Shown: positions 25,855 through 34,244, numbered from the stretch's first letter. The stretch: 64,000 nucleotides of DNA from Eubacteriales bacterium (GCA_030529725.1 JAUMWI010000004.1:1-64000); one strand, 5' to 3'. Notes: generated by a model from the letters alone, not told the origin. Numbers and translations are program-made.

Positions 25855-27162
25855 TCAGTTTTCGCCCGTGGTCCACTCTGCCATAAGCAGGCTGAAGCTT
25901 GTGCGCAGCGTTTCCTCGCTGATTTCGCTCCGGTCGTAGATCCTTGCCGAGTAGGTCGCATCGACCTGCTGCGTCAGCAGAAAGCGTCCTCCCTGCACAG
26001 CCTGATATTCCCTTGCATCTCCGGTAAAGGTGCTGATCTCTAAAAACAGCTTTCCTTCCGAATCGTCTTTATTTCGGGTAAAGAAGGAAACCGTATTGCT
26101 ATCCACCGTACTCTGACGGGAAACGGTGACGGCATCGTCCCACTTCTCCGGCAGCACAAGGCACCATCCGTCCTGCATATTGTGCAGCGTGCGGCTGGCT
26201 GTGTGGCGGTTGCCCTTCTCGTCGTACTGCTGCCATAAGATCCGATAGTAAGTCTCCCCCTCGGGATCCGCTTTCGGGAACGCCACCGGCTCGGGTACCT
26301 CAGTAATGCCGTCGCCGTCAATATCCGCGGGGTAAAGCGCCGTAAATCGGGCAGCCTCACCCGCGATCGGCACACAGGTACCGATGCTTTGCATCTGACC
26401 GTCGCGCATGGACAGGATATCTGTGACCTCGCCGCCCTCGCTGAAAACGCCGGTGACGAAAAGCGCCGCGTCCCCGTTGGTAAGCGTGCCTCTCGTCAGG
26501 CGATTCACCTCTGCGGCGGTCATGGAAAGCCCGAGAGAGGACTGCAGCTCCAGTGACTCCCTGCAGGTATAGCAGTCGGCAAAAGCGCGGTTCTCCTCAT
26601 CGCTGCGGATCACGACCAGCTCCTGCTCTCCGTTTCCGTCCATATCGCAGGCAATATAGCGAAAATAGCCCGTCGTCAGAAGCGGCATCGGTTTCCCGGT
26701 GCTTAGGCTGATGACCGAGAGGCTCTGCATATCGAGATTGCTGCGGTAACCTGTCAAAATCTCCTTATAACCGTCGCCGTTGAGATCGTAATAAGCAATA
26801 CTGTAAATTGCTTCTGAGGTGCCTTCGATTTGATAGGCAGGCTCGTAGTTATCTCCGGAGGCACGGAAAATATAAATTTTCATTGGCCTTTCATCGTCGT
26901 TTTTCCGCATCAGTGCGACCGCTTCCTCGACACCATCGCCGTCAAGATCCACCATCTGCACACTTTGCAGATTGCTGCCCGATGTCGGAGCGGCGTGCTC
27001 TGCACCGGAGGCAAGCAGCGCGTCGATCTGCTGCTCAAGCGACTCGTACTCGCCGGGAAGCCGAGGCAGGCGATATAGACCTTCACCGGAGGTATCCGCT
27101 CCGCAGCTGCAGAGCGCCCACAGCATTGCTATGGCAAGCAGCAGTGCTTTCCCCTTTTTCAT
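25855..27162 (-). CDS. Lipoprotein with FG-GAP/VCBS-like calcium repeats
   Basis: 435 residues from the ATG behind AAGGGAG. The signal peptide is followed by a lipobox-like LCSC near residue 20, so it should be an anchored lipoprotein. Four or more Asp-rich loops of the DxDGDG kind recur (VDLDGDGVEEAV, YDLNGDGYKEIL, CDMDGNGEQELV, ADIDGDGITEVP), as in FG-GAP/VCBS beta-propellers that bind calcium. It is 17 bases before the response regulator gene, in the same operon, suggesting a link to envelope sensing. The exact role is unknown. Confidence 0.85.
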   Translation of the reverse strand: MKKGKALLLAIAMLWALCSCGADTSGEGLYRLPRLPGEYESLEQQIDALLASGAEHAAPTSGSNLQSVQMVDLDGDGVEEAVALMRKNDDERPMKIYIFRASGDNYEPAYQIEGTSEAIYSIAYYDLNGDGYKEILTGYRSNLDMQSLSVISLSTGKPMPLLTTGYFRYIACDMDGNGEQELVVIRSDEENRAFADCYTCRESLELQSSLGLSMTAAEVNRLTRGTLTNGDAALFVTGVFSEGGEVTDILSMRDGQMQSIGTCVPIAGEAARFTALYPADIDGDGITEVPEPVAFPKADPEGETYYRILWQQYDEKGNRHTASRTLHNMQDGWCLVLPEKWDDAVTVSRQSTVDSNTVSFFTRNKDDSEGKLFLEISTFTGDAREYQAVQGGRFLLTQQVDATYSARIYDRSEISEETLRTSFSLLMAEWTTGEN

Positions 27163-27289
27163 GCTTTGCGCTCCCTTCTTCAGCCGAATCCGATACAAAC
27201 CGATAGTAATACAGATACAGTATAGCACACGCTTATTCAAAAAAACAGTCCTGTTTTCGCTTTCTTCGCTCTTTCCTCCAAAATTTTTC

Positions 27290-27318
27290 TTGCAAATTGC
27301 GGTGCGATCCCATATAAT
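27290..27318 (+). promoter_or_regulatory. Promoter of tRNA-Leu
   Basis: TTGCAA, 17 bases, TATAAT, 16 bases before the mature tRNA. Confidence 0.85.
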
Positions 27319-27334
27319 ACTTCTTGCGTTCTAT

Positions 27335-27421
27335 GCCGGTGTGATGGAATTGGTAGACGTGACGGACTCAAAATCCGTTGGTGGCGACATCGTGTGGGTT
27401 CGAGTCCCACCACCGGCACCA
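27335..27421 (+). tRNA. tRNA-Leu (anticodon CAA)
   Basis: An 87-base class II tRNA including encoded CCA. Acceptor stem GCCGGTG/CACCGGC, anticodon stem ACGGA/TCCGT around loop CTCAAAA giving anticodon CAA, a long variable arm, and the T loop GGTTCGAGTCC. The mobilizable element begins shortly downstream. Confidence 0.97.
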
Positions 27422-27423
27422 AG

Positions 27424-27467
27424 TCGAGTATTCATAAGGGATTTGACCTATGGATACTCGATTTTTC
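27424..27467 (+). terminator. Terminator of tRNA-Leu
   Basis: TCGAGTATTCATA pairs with TATGGATACTCGA (one mismatch), followed by five T. Confidence 0.88.
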
Positions 27468-27494
27468 TTTGAAATCAACATTCTTCTTATGTAC

Positions 27495-27523
27495 GAGCAG
27501 GCGTTTGGCCTGCTCTTTTGTTT
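27495..27523 (+). terminator. Hairpin beside the recombinase stop
   Basis: GAGCAGGC and GCCTGCTC pair around GTTTG-type loop bases and are followed on the plus strand by TTTTGTTTT. It faces transcription entering from the tRNA side and shields the element; it may also mark the element's left edge. Confidence 0.7.
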
Positions 27524-29238
27524 TATGCGGGAATCGTGGGAATGTACTCCACAGCAACGCCCTTGCGGGTATCGGCTTTATAGTTTGAACGGAAGTAACT
27601 GTCGGGCAATTCAATGTAGCCAACGAAGCGATAATAAATCACGATTCGCTGGGTACGGCTTTTGCCCACACCCTCGGTTTCAAAAACGTCAATGTGGTCT
27701 ATCAGCTCACGCAGTAATGGCGCAGTCAGCCTGCCCATTTCCATAAACCTGCGAATCGCGTGGATGAAGTTGTCCCGTTCCTGCTGACGGCTTCCCATAT
27801 CGGACAGCTTTCTGCGAAGCTCGGTTATCTTTGCTTTCAGCTCCAACCGCTCTGTCTCGTACTTATGGGATAGCTGCATAAACCATTCATCCGACACCTT
27901 CCCGGAAGCATTGTCCTCATAGAGCTTTTCATACAGCTTTGACACCGTATCGTTTCGCACGATGGCTTTCTGTAAATCCGCCTCCGCCTGCTTCTGCTCC
28001 TTCAGCAGCTCTTTGTTCGTTTTCTGCGCAAGAAGATCAGCAAAGGCGCCTTCGTCCTTCCGCAGGAAGTCTGCCATCCGTCGAAGCTCCAGCATCACGA
28101 CTTGCTCTATGGAATCAGCGCGAACATAATGGCGGCTCTTGCAAGTTCCGCGGTAATCAACTGAGTTGTTTGCACACACGAAAAAGTGAATATCCTTGTT
28201 AATGGTATTCGTGTGGTGCCGGAGCTTGCTGTGACAGTCCCCGCAGTAAAGCAGATCGCTGAAAATGCTTTTCTGTGCATTTTCCGGCTTCGGAGCGCGG
28301 CGCTTTGTATTTGCGGTGATGCGCTGAACCTGCTCAAAGGTCGCCCGTTCAATGATTGGCTCGTGAACATCCTTGAAGATCACCCAATTCTCCGGTGGAT
28401 TGTCTAAACGGGTTTTGTTTTTGAAGCTCTTGGAGTAGGTCTTGAAATTGATGATGTCACCGCAATATTCCTGCTGAGCCAGAATTTTCTCCACGGTCGT
28501 TTTGCACCACTTATACGGATTCGGCTGCGTCTTTTTGCCGCCTCTGCCAATGCCCTTGCTTTGCCAGTACGCCTGTGGGTTGAGGATTTTTTCTTCCTGT
28601 AGGATACGGGCAATGGTTTCATATCCGTTTCCCTCAAGGCACATCTTGTAGATGCGTTTTACGATTGCCGCCGCTTCAGGATCAATAATCCATTTTTTGT
28701 TGTTCTCCGGGGATTTTGTATATCCGAACGGAGGCGGAGAAAGCGGCTCCCCGGCGTTCCCGCGCAGACGGTGTGAGGATCGGATTTTCTTTGAAATATC
28801 CCTTGCGTACATTTCGTTCAGAATATTCTTAAATGGTGCGATCTCGCTCTCTCCCTCGTCACTGTCGATACCGTCATTTACGGCAATAAAGCGGACGTTA
28901 TGATTTGGAAAATAACTGTCCGTGTAGCTGCCAACGGAAACGTAGTCACGTCCGAGTCGGGACAGATCCTTGAACATCACGGTAGTGACATATCCCATCT
29001 CAATATCCTCGATCATCTGCTGAAATGCCGGACGGTTAAAATTCGTCCCGGTATAACCGTCATCAACGTAATAGCGGGTGTTGGTCAGCCCGAACTCCTT
29101 TGCTTTCTGAGAAAGCAGCTTTTTCTGATTGGCAATGGAGTTGCTCTCGCTGTCTGTGACATCATCACGGGAAAGGCGGTTGTACAGCGCCGTGATTCCC
29201 ATTTCTTCTGTTTTTGCTTTCTTGTTTTTCGACTGCAT
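27523..29238 (-). CDS. Large serine recombinase (TnpX/Tn4451-like)
   Basis: 571 residues. The N-terminal resolvase domain has the catalytic Ser in LYNRLSRDD and the Arg-rich motif FKDLSRLGRDYVSVG; then a recombinase domain (FGYTKSPENNKKW...), a zinc ribbon (LLYCGDCHSKLRH with a later FVCANN and GTCKSRH), a coiled coil (about 400-490) and a C-terminal DUF4368-like end. This enzyme class integrates and excises elements with short att cores. Its ATG follows directly on the stop of the small upstream gene, whose end supplies AAGGAGG. Confidence 0.95.
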   Translation of the reverse strand: MQSKNKKAKTEEMGITALYNRLSRDDVTDSESNSIANQKKLLSQKAKEFGLTNTRYYVDDGYTGTNFNRPAFQQMIEDIEMGYVTTVMFKDLSRLGRDYVSVGSYTDSYFPNHNVRFIAVNDGIDSDEGESEIAPFKNILNEMYARDISKKIRSSHRLRGNAGEPLSPPPFGYTKSPENNKKWIIDPEAAAIVKRIYKMCLEGNGYETIARILQEEKILNPQAYWQSKGIGRGGKKTQPNPYKWCKTTVEKILAQQEYCGDIINFKTYSKSFKNKTRLDNPPENWVIFKDVHEPIIERATFEQVQRITANTKRRAPKPENAQKSIFSDLLYCGDCHSKLRHHTNTINKDIHFFVCANNSVDYRGTCKSRHYVRADSIEQVVMLELRRMADFLRKDEGAFADLLAQKTNKELLKEQKQAEADLQKAIVRNDTVSKLYEKLYEDNASGKVSDEWFMQLSHKYETERLELKAKITELRRKLSDMGSRQQERDNFIHAIRRFMEMGRLTAPLLRELIDHIDVFETEGVGKSRTQRIVIYYRFVGYIELPDSYFRSNYKADTRKGVAVEYIPTIPA

Positions 29239-29475
29239 TCAGTCCTCCTTTCCGGCAGCCGAATACACATATTCCGCTGCCATCGTACAATCTGTTGGCT
29301 GAGCCGTCAAATCTATCATTTCGTTGCTGATTACCCGTTCGAAGCGAGAACGAATCGAGTTTTCCGAGTTGGGAGCTTCAAAACGGGATGAAACAATATA
29401 AGTCACGCCGTTTAGCTTGTATTCCCGCTCCTTGGGCAGCAAGCCGCAGATCCAACCATTTGTTTTCTTTTTCAT
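29239..29475 (-). CDS. Small element protein, function unknown
   Basis: 78 residues, basic N terminus, mixed alpha/beta pattern with no recognisable motif. It is tightly packed between the ParB-like and recombinase genes, its stop touching the recombinase ATG, so it is probably coupled to recombinase expression. A recombination directionality or regulatory role is conceivable by position only. Confidence 0.65.
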   Translation of the reverse strand: MKKKTNGWICGLLPKEREYKLNGVTYIVSSRFEAPNSENSIRSRFERVISNEMIDLTAQPTDCTMAAEYVYSAAGKED

Positions 29476-29487
29476 GTCATGCCCTCC

Positions 29488-30351
29488 TTAACGCTCATAA
29501 TCTCTGCTGCGATGCTGGCGCTGATGCTCCTGCTCCAGCAGCCGTAGAATGGTGTTCTGCATTTCCTTGGCTGTATAATTTTCAGGGAAGTATTTGCGAA
29601 GATCGCCTACCTGAAAACTGACCTTTTCCCGCTGATTGGCTTTCTCTTCGCCGAGGATTTTGAAGATACGCTTCGGGGTGAGGATGCAGTATTTTTCTGC
29701 GCTTTCCTTCCTCAGCCGGACAGCCTGCGCATACGATGGGGTGCAGTCGTAATACTCGGACGCTTCCGCCACGGCCCGCTGATGCTCCTCATAGAGATAC
29801 GACAGCTCCACGCCGACAGAAAGCGCCATTTTGCCCTCGTCCATATAGGCAAGCAGTTCGGGAATGAGGTGCGTCAGGCGGATATAGCGCTGGACTTGTC
29901 TGCCGCTTTCTGTGTCCGAGATTTCTTCTCTGGACTTGTGGCCAACTTGTCCACGAGTGACACCTTGATGTGCAATGGCCTCCATTTTCATCTTGTACGC
30001 AAAGGCTTTCTCGCTTGGCAGAATATGCTCCCGATGCAGGTTGCTGTCCACCACGGCGATGGCGGCAGCATCGCGGTCGAGAGTATAAATCAAGGCAGGG
30101 ACTTCGGTGATCCCTGCCTTTTGCGCTGCGTGGAGGCGGCGATGACCGCTCACGACTTCGTATTCGTTCTCGCTGTTTTCTAATGGTCTGACGATCAGCG
30201 GCGACATGATCCCGTTCTCACGGATGCTCTCCACCAGCGCGTCCATTTCTTCGTTGTCCTGCACCTTGTAGGGGTGATCCTTAAACGGGTGCAGTGCCGT
30301 CACCGGCAGCTTCGCCGCCTTTGCTTTCAGTTCTGTATTGTTGTTTTTCAT
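29488..30351 (-). CDS. ParB/Spo0J-family DNA-binding protein
   Basis: 287 residues. The N-terminal ParB nuclease-like/CTPase domain has HPFKDHPYKV, the GIMSPLIVRP stretch and VVSGHRRLHAAQKAG; the helix-turn-helix region is around LPSEKAFAYKMKMEAIAHQG, and the C-terminal part may dimerise. Such solo ParB proteins are frequent on mobilizable elements and can act in segregation or regulation; no ParA is present. Its ATG overlaps the relaxase stop as ATGA. Confidence 0.9.
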   Translation of the reverse strand: MKNNNTELKAKAAKLPVTALHPFKDHPYKVQDNEEMDALVESIRENGIMSPLIVRPLENSENEYEVVSGHRRLHAAQKAGITEVPALIYTLDRDAAAIAVVDSNLHREHILPSEKAFAYKMKMEAIAHQGVTRGQVGHKSREEISDTESGRQVQRYIRLTHLIPELLAYMDEGKMALSVGVELSYLYEEHQRAVAEASEYYDCTPSYAQAVRLRKESAEKYCILTPKRIFKILGEEKANQREKVSFQVGDLRKYFPENYTAKEMQNTILRLLEQEHQRQHRSRDYER

Positions 30352-31709
30352 CGGTCGTAACCTCTTTCATTTTTGATTGTATTTCTTGTGATTTCCTGCC
30401 GTTCGGCACGGCGCTCGTTATCGTTCATGCGGTCAAGATTCTCTTGCATTCGAATGGAGCGTTCTTCAATGCCGTCGGCGCATTGGATGCGAAGGCGGAG
30501 GTCTCGAATCTTTGCCGAAACCTCCGCCTTTTCTGCGCGCAGCAGCTCCTTTTCCTCAGGTGCTGCCCGCCGTATTCTGTTTTGCAGCTTCGTGCGCTGT
30601 GCTGTGAGCGTGTCCAGCTCGGCTTGGTTTTTCTCCCGGTCTGCCCACAGGCCTTCAATGGTGTTGATGTTGTATTTCGCAAGATACCGCGTCTGTCGGT
30701 CAAGCTCGTCCAGCTTCCTCAACTCCTCCCGCATGAAGGGGCTGAGCGGCGTGTACGACGTGCCCTTCGGCAGAATGCCAAGCTCACAATAATAGTAGAG
30801 ATAAAAGCGTTTGAGCTGGGTCGGTCGTTGGTGCGGGATATACGCTGCCTTGAATTCCTCCGGTACATCCCGTGGTTCTCTGAACTCCGGCATCCGTGTC
30901 CCGAAGCGCTGATTCCATATGACACTCCGCCGAAGATACTCCGGCGTCCACTCCGGGTCTAAGGTATCCGTCCGTGTAAAGTGTTCAAACTGCGGCAGAC
31001 GGAGTTTCCAATGCGCTCCTGTAAAATCCGTCAGGTAGCCGAGCCGATTCAGGAATGCTTCAAAATCCTCTATACTGTGCGTACCGCGGATGGCGGCTTC
31101 GATGTCCTGACGGTAGATGTTGTATCGCGTGGGCTTGCCGCTCTTTTCGTCCAGCCATACAGGTCGAGACGGTGCCTTGTGCGGATGCTCGATTACCGAC
31201 AGACCGCGTTCCCGGCAGAGCCGGTCAGAGACCTCCCGCATCCGTTTCTGCTCCGCTTTGGAGAAATTGTATTTACTGCCGTCCTTGAAGGACACGGAGT
31301 TGAACGCTATGTGGTTATGCAGATGGCCTTTGTCCAGATGAGTCGTGACCACGATCTGGAAACGGTCTCCCCACATTTCTTTTGCGAATGCAACGCCGAT
31401 GGCGTGACACTGGTTTGGCGTGACCTCGCCGGGCTTGAAGCTCTGATAGCCGTGCCACGCAATGTATCCGTCATCTTTTCCGTATTGCTGTTTCGTCAGG
31501 ATCATCTGCCGGAGGGCAATGTCCTTCTGGCAGTTGATGGAAGTGACATACTGCCCGCCCTCAGTTTTGACCGGATTCCATGTGTAGGAAAACACGTTAA
31601 AGAAATCTTCGGCAGCTTTGTCCGTTACCACGGTCTTTTCCGGATTTTCCACGTACTCGATGAGGTCTTTGATTCGCCCCTTGATGTGCCACAGCTTTGT
31701 AGTAGCCAT
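30348..31709 (-). CDS. Relaxase (MobA/VirD2-like, MOB-P type)
   Basis: 453 residues. The nicking domain occupies roughly the first 300 residues; the metal-binding three-His motif is HLDKGHLHNHIAFN. Nucleophile Tyr candidates lie near the N terminus (DLIEYVENP). The C-terminal third is coiled coil (about 330-450). The protein nicks oriT and pilots DNA during conjugative transfer. It follows the MobC-like gene by one base. Confidence 0.93.
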   Translation of the reverse strand: MATTKLWHIKGRIKDLIEYVENPEKTVVTDKAAEDFFNVFSYTWNPVKTEGGQYVTSINCQKDIALRQMILTKQQYGKDDGYIAWHGYQSFKPGEVTPNQCHAIGVAFAKEMWGDRFQIVVTTHLDKGHLHNHIAFNSVSFKDGSKYNFSKAEQKRMREVSDRLCRERGLSVIEHPHKAPSRPVWLDEKSGKPTRYNIYRQDIEAAIRGTHSIEDFEAFLNRLGYLTDFTGAHWKLRLPQFEHFTRTDTLDPEWTPEYLRRSVIWNQRFGTRMPEFREPRDVPEEFKAAYIPHQRPTQLKRFYLYYYCELGILPKGTSYTPLSPFMREELRKLDELDRQTRYLAKYNINTIEGLWADREKNQAELDTLTAQRTKLQNRIRRAAPEEKELLRAEKAEVSAKIRDLRLRIQCADGIEERSIRMQENLDRMNDNERRAERQEITRNTIKNERGYDR

Positions 31710-31710
31710 C

Positions 31711-31968
31711 TCAAAACGCCTCCTGCAATTTGAGGATCAGCTCCGCAAACTGCATCCGTTCTTCCTCGTCCATGTTTTCGCAGTAATCATAGAGGTAATT
31801 GAGAATCTGCCAGAATTCCTCCGGGGGCTTTTGACGGACATCCTTGCCTTTACAGCATCGCAGCACATATTCCTTGACCGAAAGGCCACATTTCCTTGCA
31901 GCCTTTTCGATCCTTACTTTATCCTCCCGGCTGAGCCTCAGCTCCAGCCGGGCATTATCCTTTCTCAT
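31711..31968 (-). CDS. MobC-like relaxosome accessory protein
   Basis: 85 residues. The N terminus (ARLELRLSREDKVRIEKAA) is a ribbon-helix-helix DNA-binding fold, followed by a helical stretch (KPPEEFWQILNYLYDYCEN). In mobilizable elements this gene precedes the relaxase and its product binds oriT. Here it lies between the oriT candidate and the relaxase, consistent with that role. Confidence 0.82.
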   Translation of the reverse strand: MRKDNARLELRLSREDKVRIEKAARKCGLSVKEYVLRCCKGKDVRQKPPEEFWQILNYLYDYCENMDEEERMQFAELILKLQEAF

Positions 31969-31997
31969 AACATCAGTCCTTTCTTAGAAGGGGTATT

Positions 31998-32068
31998 CAG
32001 GGCGCTCCCTGGGAAGAGTCTACACCCGGCAGCGGCGTGGACTCGGTGGATTTGGTACGGCCAAATCC
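31998..32068. other. Candidate origin of transfer (oriT)
   Basis: Three nested-size inverted repeats lie just upstream of the MobC-like gene: CAGGG/CCCTG (31998-32011), GAGTC...GACTC extended to 9 of 11 paired bases (32016-32044), and a perfect GGATTTGG-TACGG-CCAAATCC (32048-32068). Clustered inverted repeats next to MobC and relaxase genes are the usual mark of oriT. The nick position is not assigned. Confidence 0.6.
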
Positions 32069-32141
32069 GATGCTCGTTATGGTATGAGACAAGACTTTCC
32101 CCATACAGCAAGCATAGCTGGGAAAAGAAACCTCGAGAGGA

Positions 32142-32180
32142 ATCAAGTTATCAATTTGATAACTTGATCTTCCTTTTTTC
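32142..32180 (+). terminator. Hairpin with T run, plus strand
   Basis: ATCAAGTTATCAA and its perfect complement (13-base arms, 1-base centre) are followed by CTTCCTTTTTT. It would stop plus-strand transcripts; on the minus strand it may protect the mob operon from parMR readthrough. Confidence 0.75.
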
Positions 32181-32193
32181 AGAGCTTTTGTTT

Positions 32194-32263
32194 TGAGCCA
32201 CAGTGGCTCAGGATTTTTCTGCTCATAGAAAAGCTGAGCCAAAAGAGACTTTTTTGGCTCAGC
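32194..32263 (-). terminator. Terminator hairpins after parR
   Basis: The main hairpin is GCTGAGCCAAAA with its perfect complement (32233-32263), followed on the minus strand by TTTTC. A second perfect palindrome TGAGCCAC-A-GTGGCTCA (32194-32210) repeats the same TGAGCC core. The first overlaps the last parR codons. Confidence 0.75.
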
Positions 32264-32561
32264 CGAACATTTCAAGCGTATCCAGCACATTCTGTACTTC
32301 GTTTTCCGTTGCTTCCTCGGAAGCCCCCATAGGTGCGGCAGGCGATGCAATGGACACAGCTTGCAGCTCCTCGCGGAACATCATCTGAATGTCCGTCAGC
32401 GTAAAATCTCGCCCATCATTACGATGGATCGCGCCCATGACTGCGCTGACGATAAACCGGTTGCGGGATTTGCCGTCATAGGCATTGAGAAATTCCGCCG
32501 CCTCGCGCTCCACCGGGTCATCCAGATCAAAGCGCACATTCAGCCGATAGACGTTTTTCAT
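32259..32561 (-). CDS. parR: ParR-like centromere-binding protein
   Basis: 100 residues with an N-terminal ribbon-helix-helix pattern (VYRLNVRFDLDDPVEREAAEFLNAY, SRNRFIVSAVM) and a C-terminal acidic tail that in ParR proteins contacts ParM. It overlaps the ParM gene by 4 bases. The name rests on the fold pattern and on linkage to ParM; ParR proteins are poorly conserved. Confidence 0.75.
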   Translation of the reverse strand: MKNVYRLNVRFDLDDPVEREAAEFLNAYDGKSRNRFIVSAVMGAIHRNDGRDFTLTDIQMMFREELQAVSIASPAAPMGASEEATENEVQNVLDTLEMFG

Positions 32562-33481
32562 CTCGACGCCTCTGCTTTCAGTTGGATACCCGCCAGATAC
32601 TCATAGCCCTTGGCTGCGGCGCAGATGTCGGTCACAAAGCGTACCCGGCTGAGGTCACCGTGGTAGAAGTTCCGCACAAGGCACCCACCGCCTCCGGTAA
32701 TGTGCAGCGTCATTGTTTTCTCGTCGTACCCATGTTCCCGGAGACGACGAAAAATATCTGTCACATACTCCGTTGCCGTTGCCCGGATGATCGACAGGTC
32801 ATTCTCTGCAATGTCCGCTGTCCCGGTGCAGAGAACTTCATCGATGATGGCATCGTTCAGCTCCCGCTGCGTCTTCCGCATGAAGACTTCCCGGATTGCC
32901 AGCGTACACTGATAGGTGCCGAACTTTTCCGTGAACATTTTGCCTGCCAACGGCTTGCCGTTCGTGATATACAGCACATTCATCGTACCGTTACCGATGT
33001 CAGCAATCAGGTTCACGCCCTTCATGCTGCCTGCCGTGCTGGCGATGGCGGCGTAGCCCTGCGGATAGATGCGAACATCGTCAATGAAAACGTGATAGTC
33101 TTTCTTGCGGTAGGTAAAGCGCACCTCCTTATCCCGGGACAGATACACCTTGAATGCCTCCTTCTGTCCGCTCGTCCACGTCAGCGGCAGGCCGGCTGCG
33201 ATGCAGACGTGTGCTTCCGTGAGTCCTGCAAACGCCAGCTCCTTTGCGATACCGACCAGCGTCAAGAGATAGTAGTCCTCGTCCTGCACCTTGTTCTGCA
33301 AGAACTCCTTGTGGCCCTCGCCGATGAGGTAGTACCTCCCGCCGTACACCAGCATATCTGAGGTGAACAGCGGCTCGGTGTCATAGCCGAGGATGCCGTT
33401 TTTGAAGCAGCAGTTGGCGGTCTTGATGTTTCCATAGCCATGATCGAGTCCAATGATTTTTGTTCCGTTCCAATCTTTCAT
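32558..33481 (-). CDS. parM: ParM/StbA-like actin-family segregation protein
   Basis: 307 residues starting MKDWNGTKIIGLDHGYGNIK, 8 bases after GGAGG; the open frame extends 36 codons upstream through a palindrome but without a ribosome site. Actin-fold phosphate loops are GLDHGYGNIK and LIADIGNGTMNVL, with the adenosine loop ITGGGGCLVRNF. ParM polymerises and pushes replicons apart, with ParR as adaptor. In an integrative element this implies a circular, perhaps replicating, form that must be partitioned. Confidence 0.9.
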   Translation of the reverse strand: MKDWNGTKIIGLDHGYGNIKTANCCFKNGILGYDTEPLFTSDMLVYGGRYYLIGEGHKEFLQNKVQDEDYYLLTLVGIAKELAFAGLTEAHVCIAAGLPLTWTSGQKEAFKVYLSRDKEVRFTYRKKDYHVFIDDVRIYPQGYAAIASTAGSMKGVNLIADIGNGTMNVLYITNGKPLAGKMFTEKFGTYQCTLAIREVFMRKTQRELNDAIIDEVLCTGTADIAENDLSIIRATATEYVTDIFRRLREHGYDEKTMTLHITGGGGCLVRNFYHGDLSRVRFVTDICAAAKGYEYLAGIQLKAEASR

Positions 33482-33507
33482 TTTGTAGTCCTCCATTTCA
33501 GTTTGAT

Positions 33508-34229
33508 TTTCGGTAGCCGCTACCGAAATTGTCTTTTTGTCCCAACAAGTTAGGATAGTCCTAAATAATAGGACAAACCTCTCCCGCAAATGTGGGAGCA
33601 GTTATCAATTATGAAACACTGCCCCCGGTGCGCATGTTCTCCAATCCATATTCGGTTTTCAATGTTCAGCAGAGGAAAGCCCTCTACTTAACAATTGGAG
33701 AATTTCGAGGCAAAATGCGGTAAAAAATATCAACCTTCTGCTTAGGTCGAAATATCGGCAGCGGCTACCGATATTTCGGCACGATGGTCATCAATCGCAA
33801 ATCCAGTACCGCCTGCTTTGCCTGCTGAGTGAGCAAATCGTCCTCCGGGTTTTCCCACTCCCGATTTGCTGTCATCCTGATCCTCCTGATGGCATTTTCT
33901 ATCTCGCGGGAAGTATACTTTTGCTTCAGCGCACAGGCGGCGAGCTCGGCAATCGCTACACACGAGTCAAAGCCGTAGCCGTCCTGCAATCGCATTCTGC
34001 CGAGCTGCTCCAAGATGCCCTGCTTGCCTCCGGCAGTCTGTGTTCTCTCATCGGAGAACCATAGCAGCTCATGGTCGGGAATTTCGGAAGCGGCTTCCGA
34101 AATGATGCTGACGCCCTCGTACATATACAATGCGTTGACATGAGTTCGATGCGTACCGTTCAGACACGATGTCATGCTCACATCAATCGCCGGTCTGCCG
34201 CGTTTTCGCTTTTCGGCAGCGGCTGCCGA
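33508..34229. repeat. Family of four related palindromes around the parM upstream region
   Basis: Perfect or near-perfect palindromes sharing the core CGG-N-AGC-S-GCT-N-CCG: 33508-33528 (arms TTTCGGTAGC), 33748-33778 (15-base arms, one mismatch, CGAAATATCGG then CAGC), 34082-34102 (arms TTTCGGAAGC), and 34213-34229 (arms TCGGCAGC). The first is in the parM leader. The second covers the stop of the adjacent gene; the third and fourth are inside that gene and encode SEAASE- and SAAAAE-like stretches. They could be ParR or regulator binding sites or a small mobile palindrome. Confidence 0.75.
33551..33747. promoter_or_regulatory. parM leader with further inverted repeats
   Basis: TAGGA-tag-TCCTA-aataa-TAGGA (33551-33572) gives three alternating half-sites. 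CTCCCGCA/TGTGGGAG follows, and a long-range CTCCAAT...ATTGGAG pair lies further upstream. I cannot pick a clear promoter. The repeat-rich leader is a candidate parC centromere, as such sites usually sit at the parMR promoter. Confidence 0.45.
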
Positions 34230-34244
34230 TATTTGTTCCTGCAT
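33765..34244 (-). CDS. Element protein with AT-hook-like motif, function unknown
   Basis: 159 residues from the ATG after GGAGG (MQEQISAAAAEKRKRGRPAID). The KRKRGRP segment near residue 15 resembles an AT-hook. The rest is helical with no family I recognise. Two of the four palindromes lie in its coding sequence, and the last spans its stop codon. It precedes parM on the same strand, so a role as a DNA-binding regulator of the segregation locus is possible but unproven. Confidence 0.7.
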   Translation of the reverse strand: MQEQISAAAAEKRKRGRPAIDVSMTSCLNGTHRTHVNALYMYEGVSIISEAASEIPDHELLWFSDERTQTAGGKQGILEQLGRMRLQDGYGFDSCVAIAELAACALKQKYTSREIENAIRRIRMTANREWENPEDDLLTQQAKQAVLDLRLMTIVPKYR

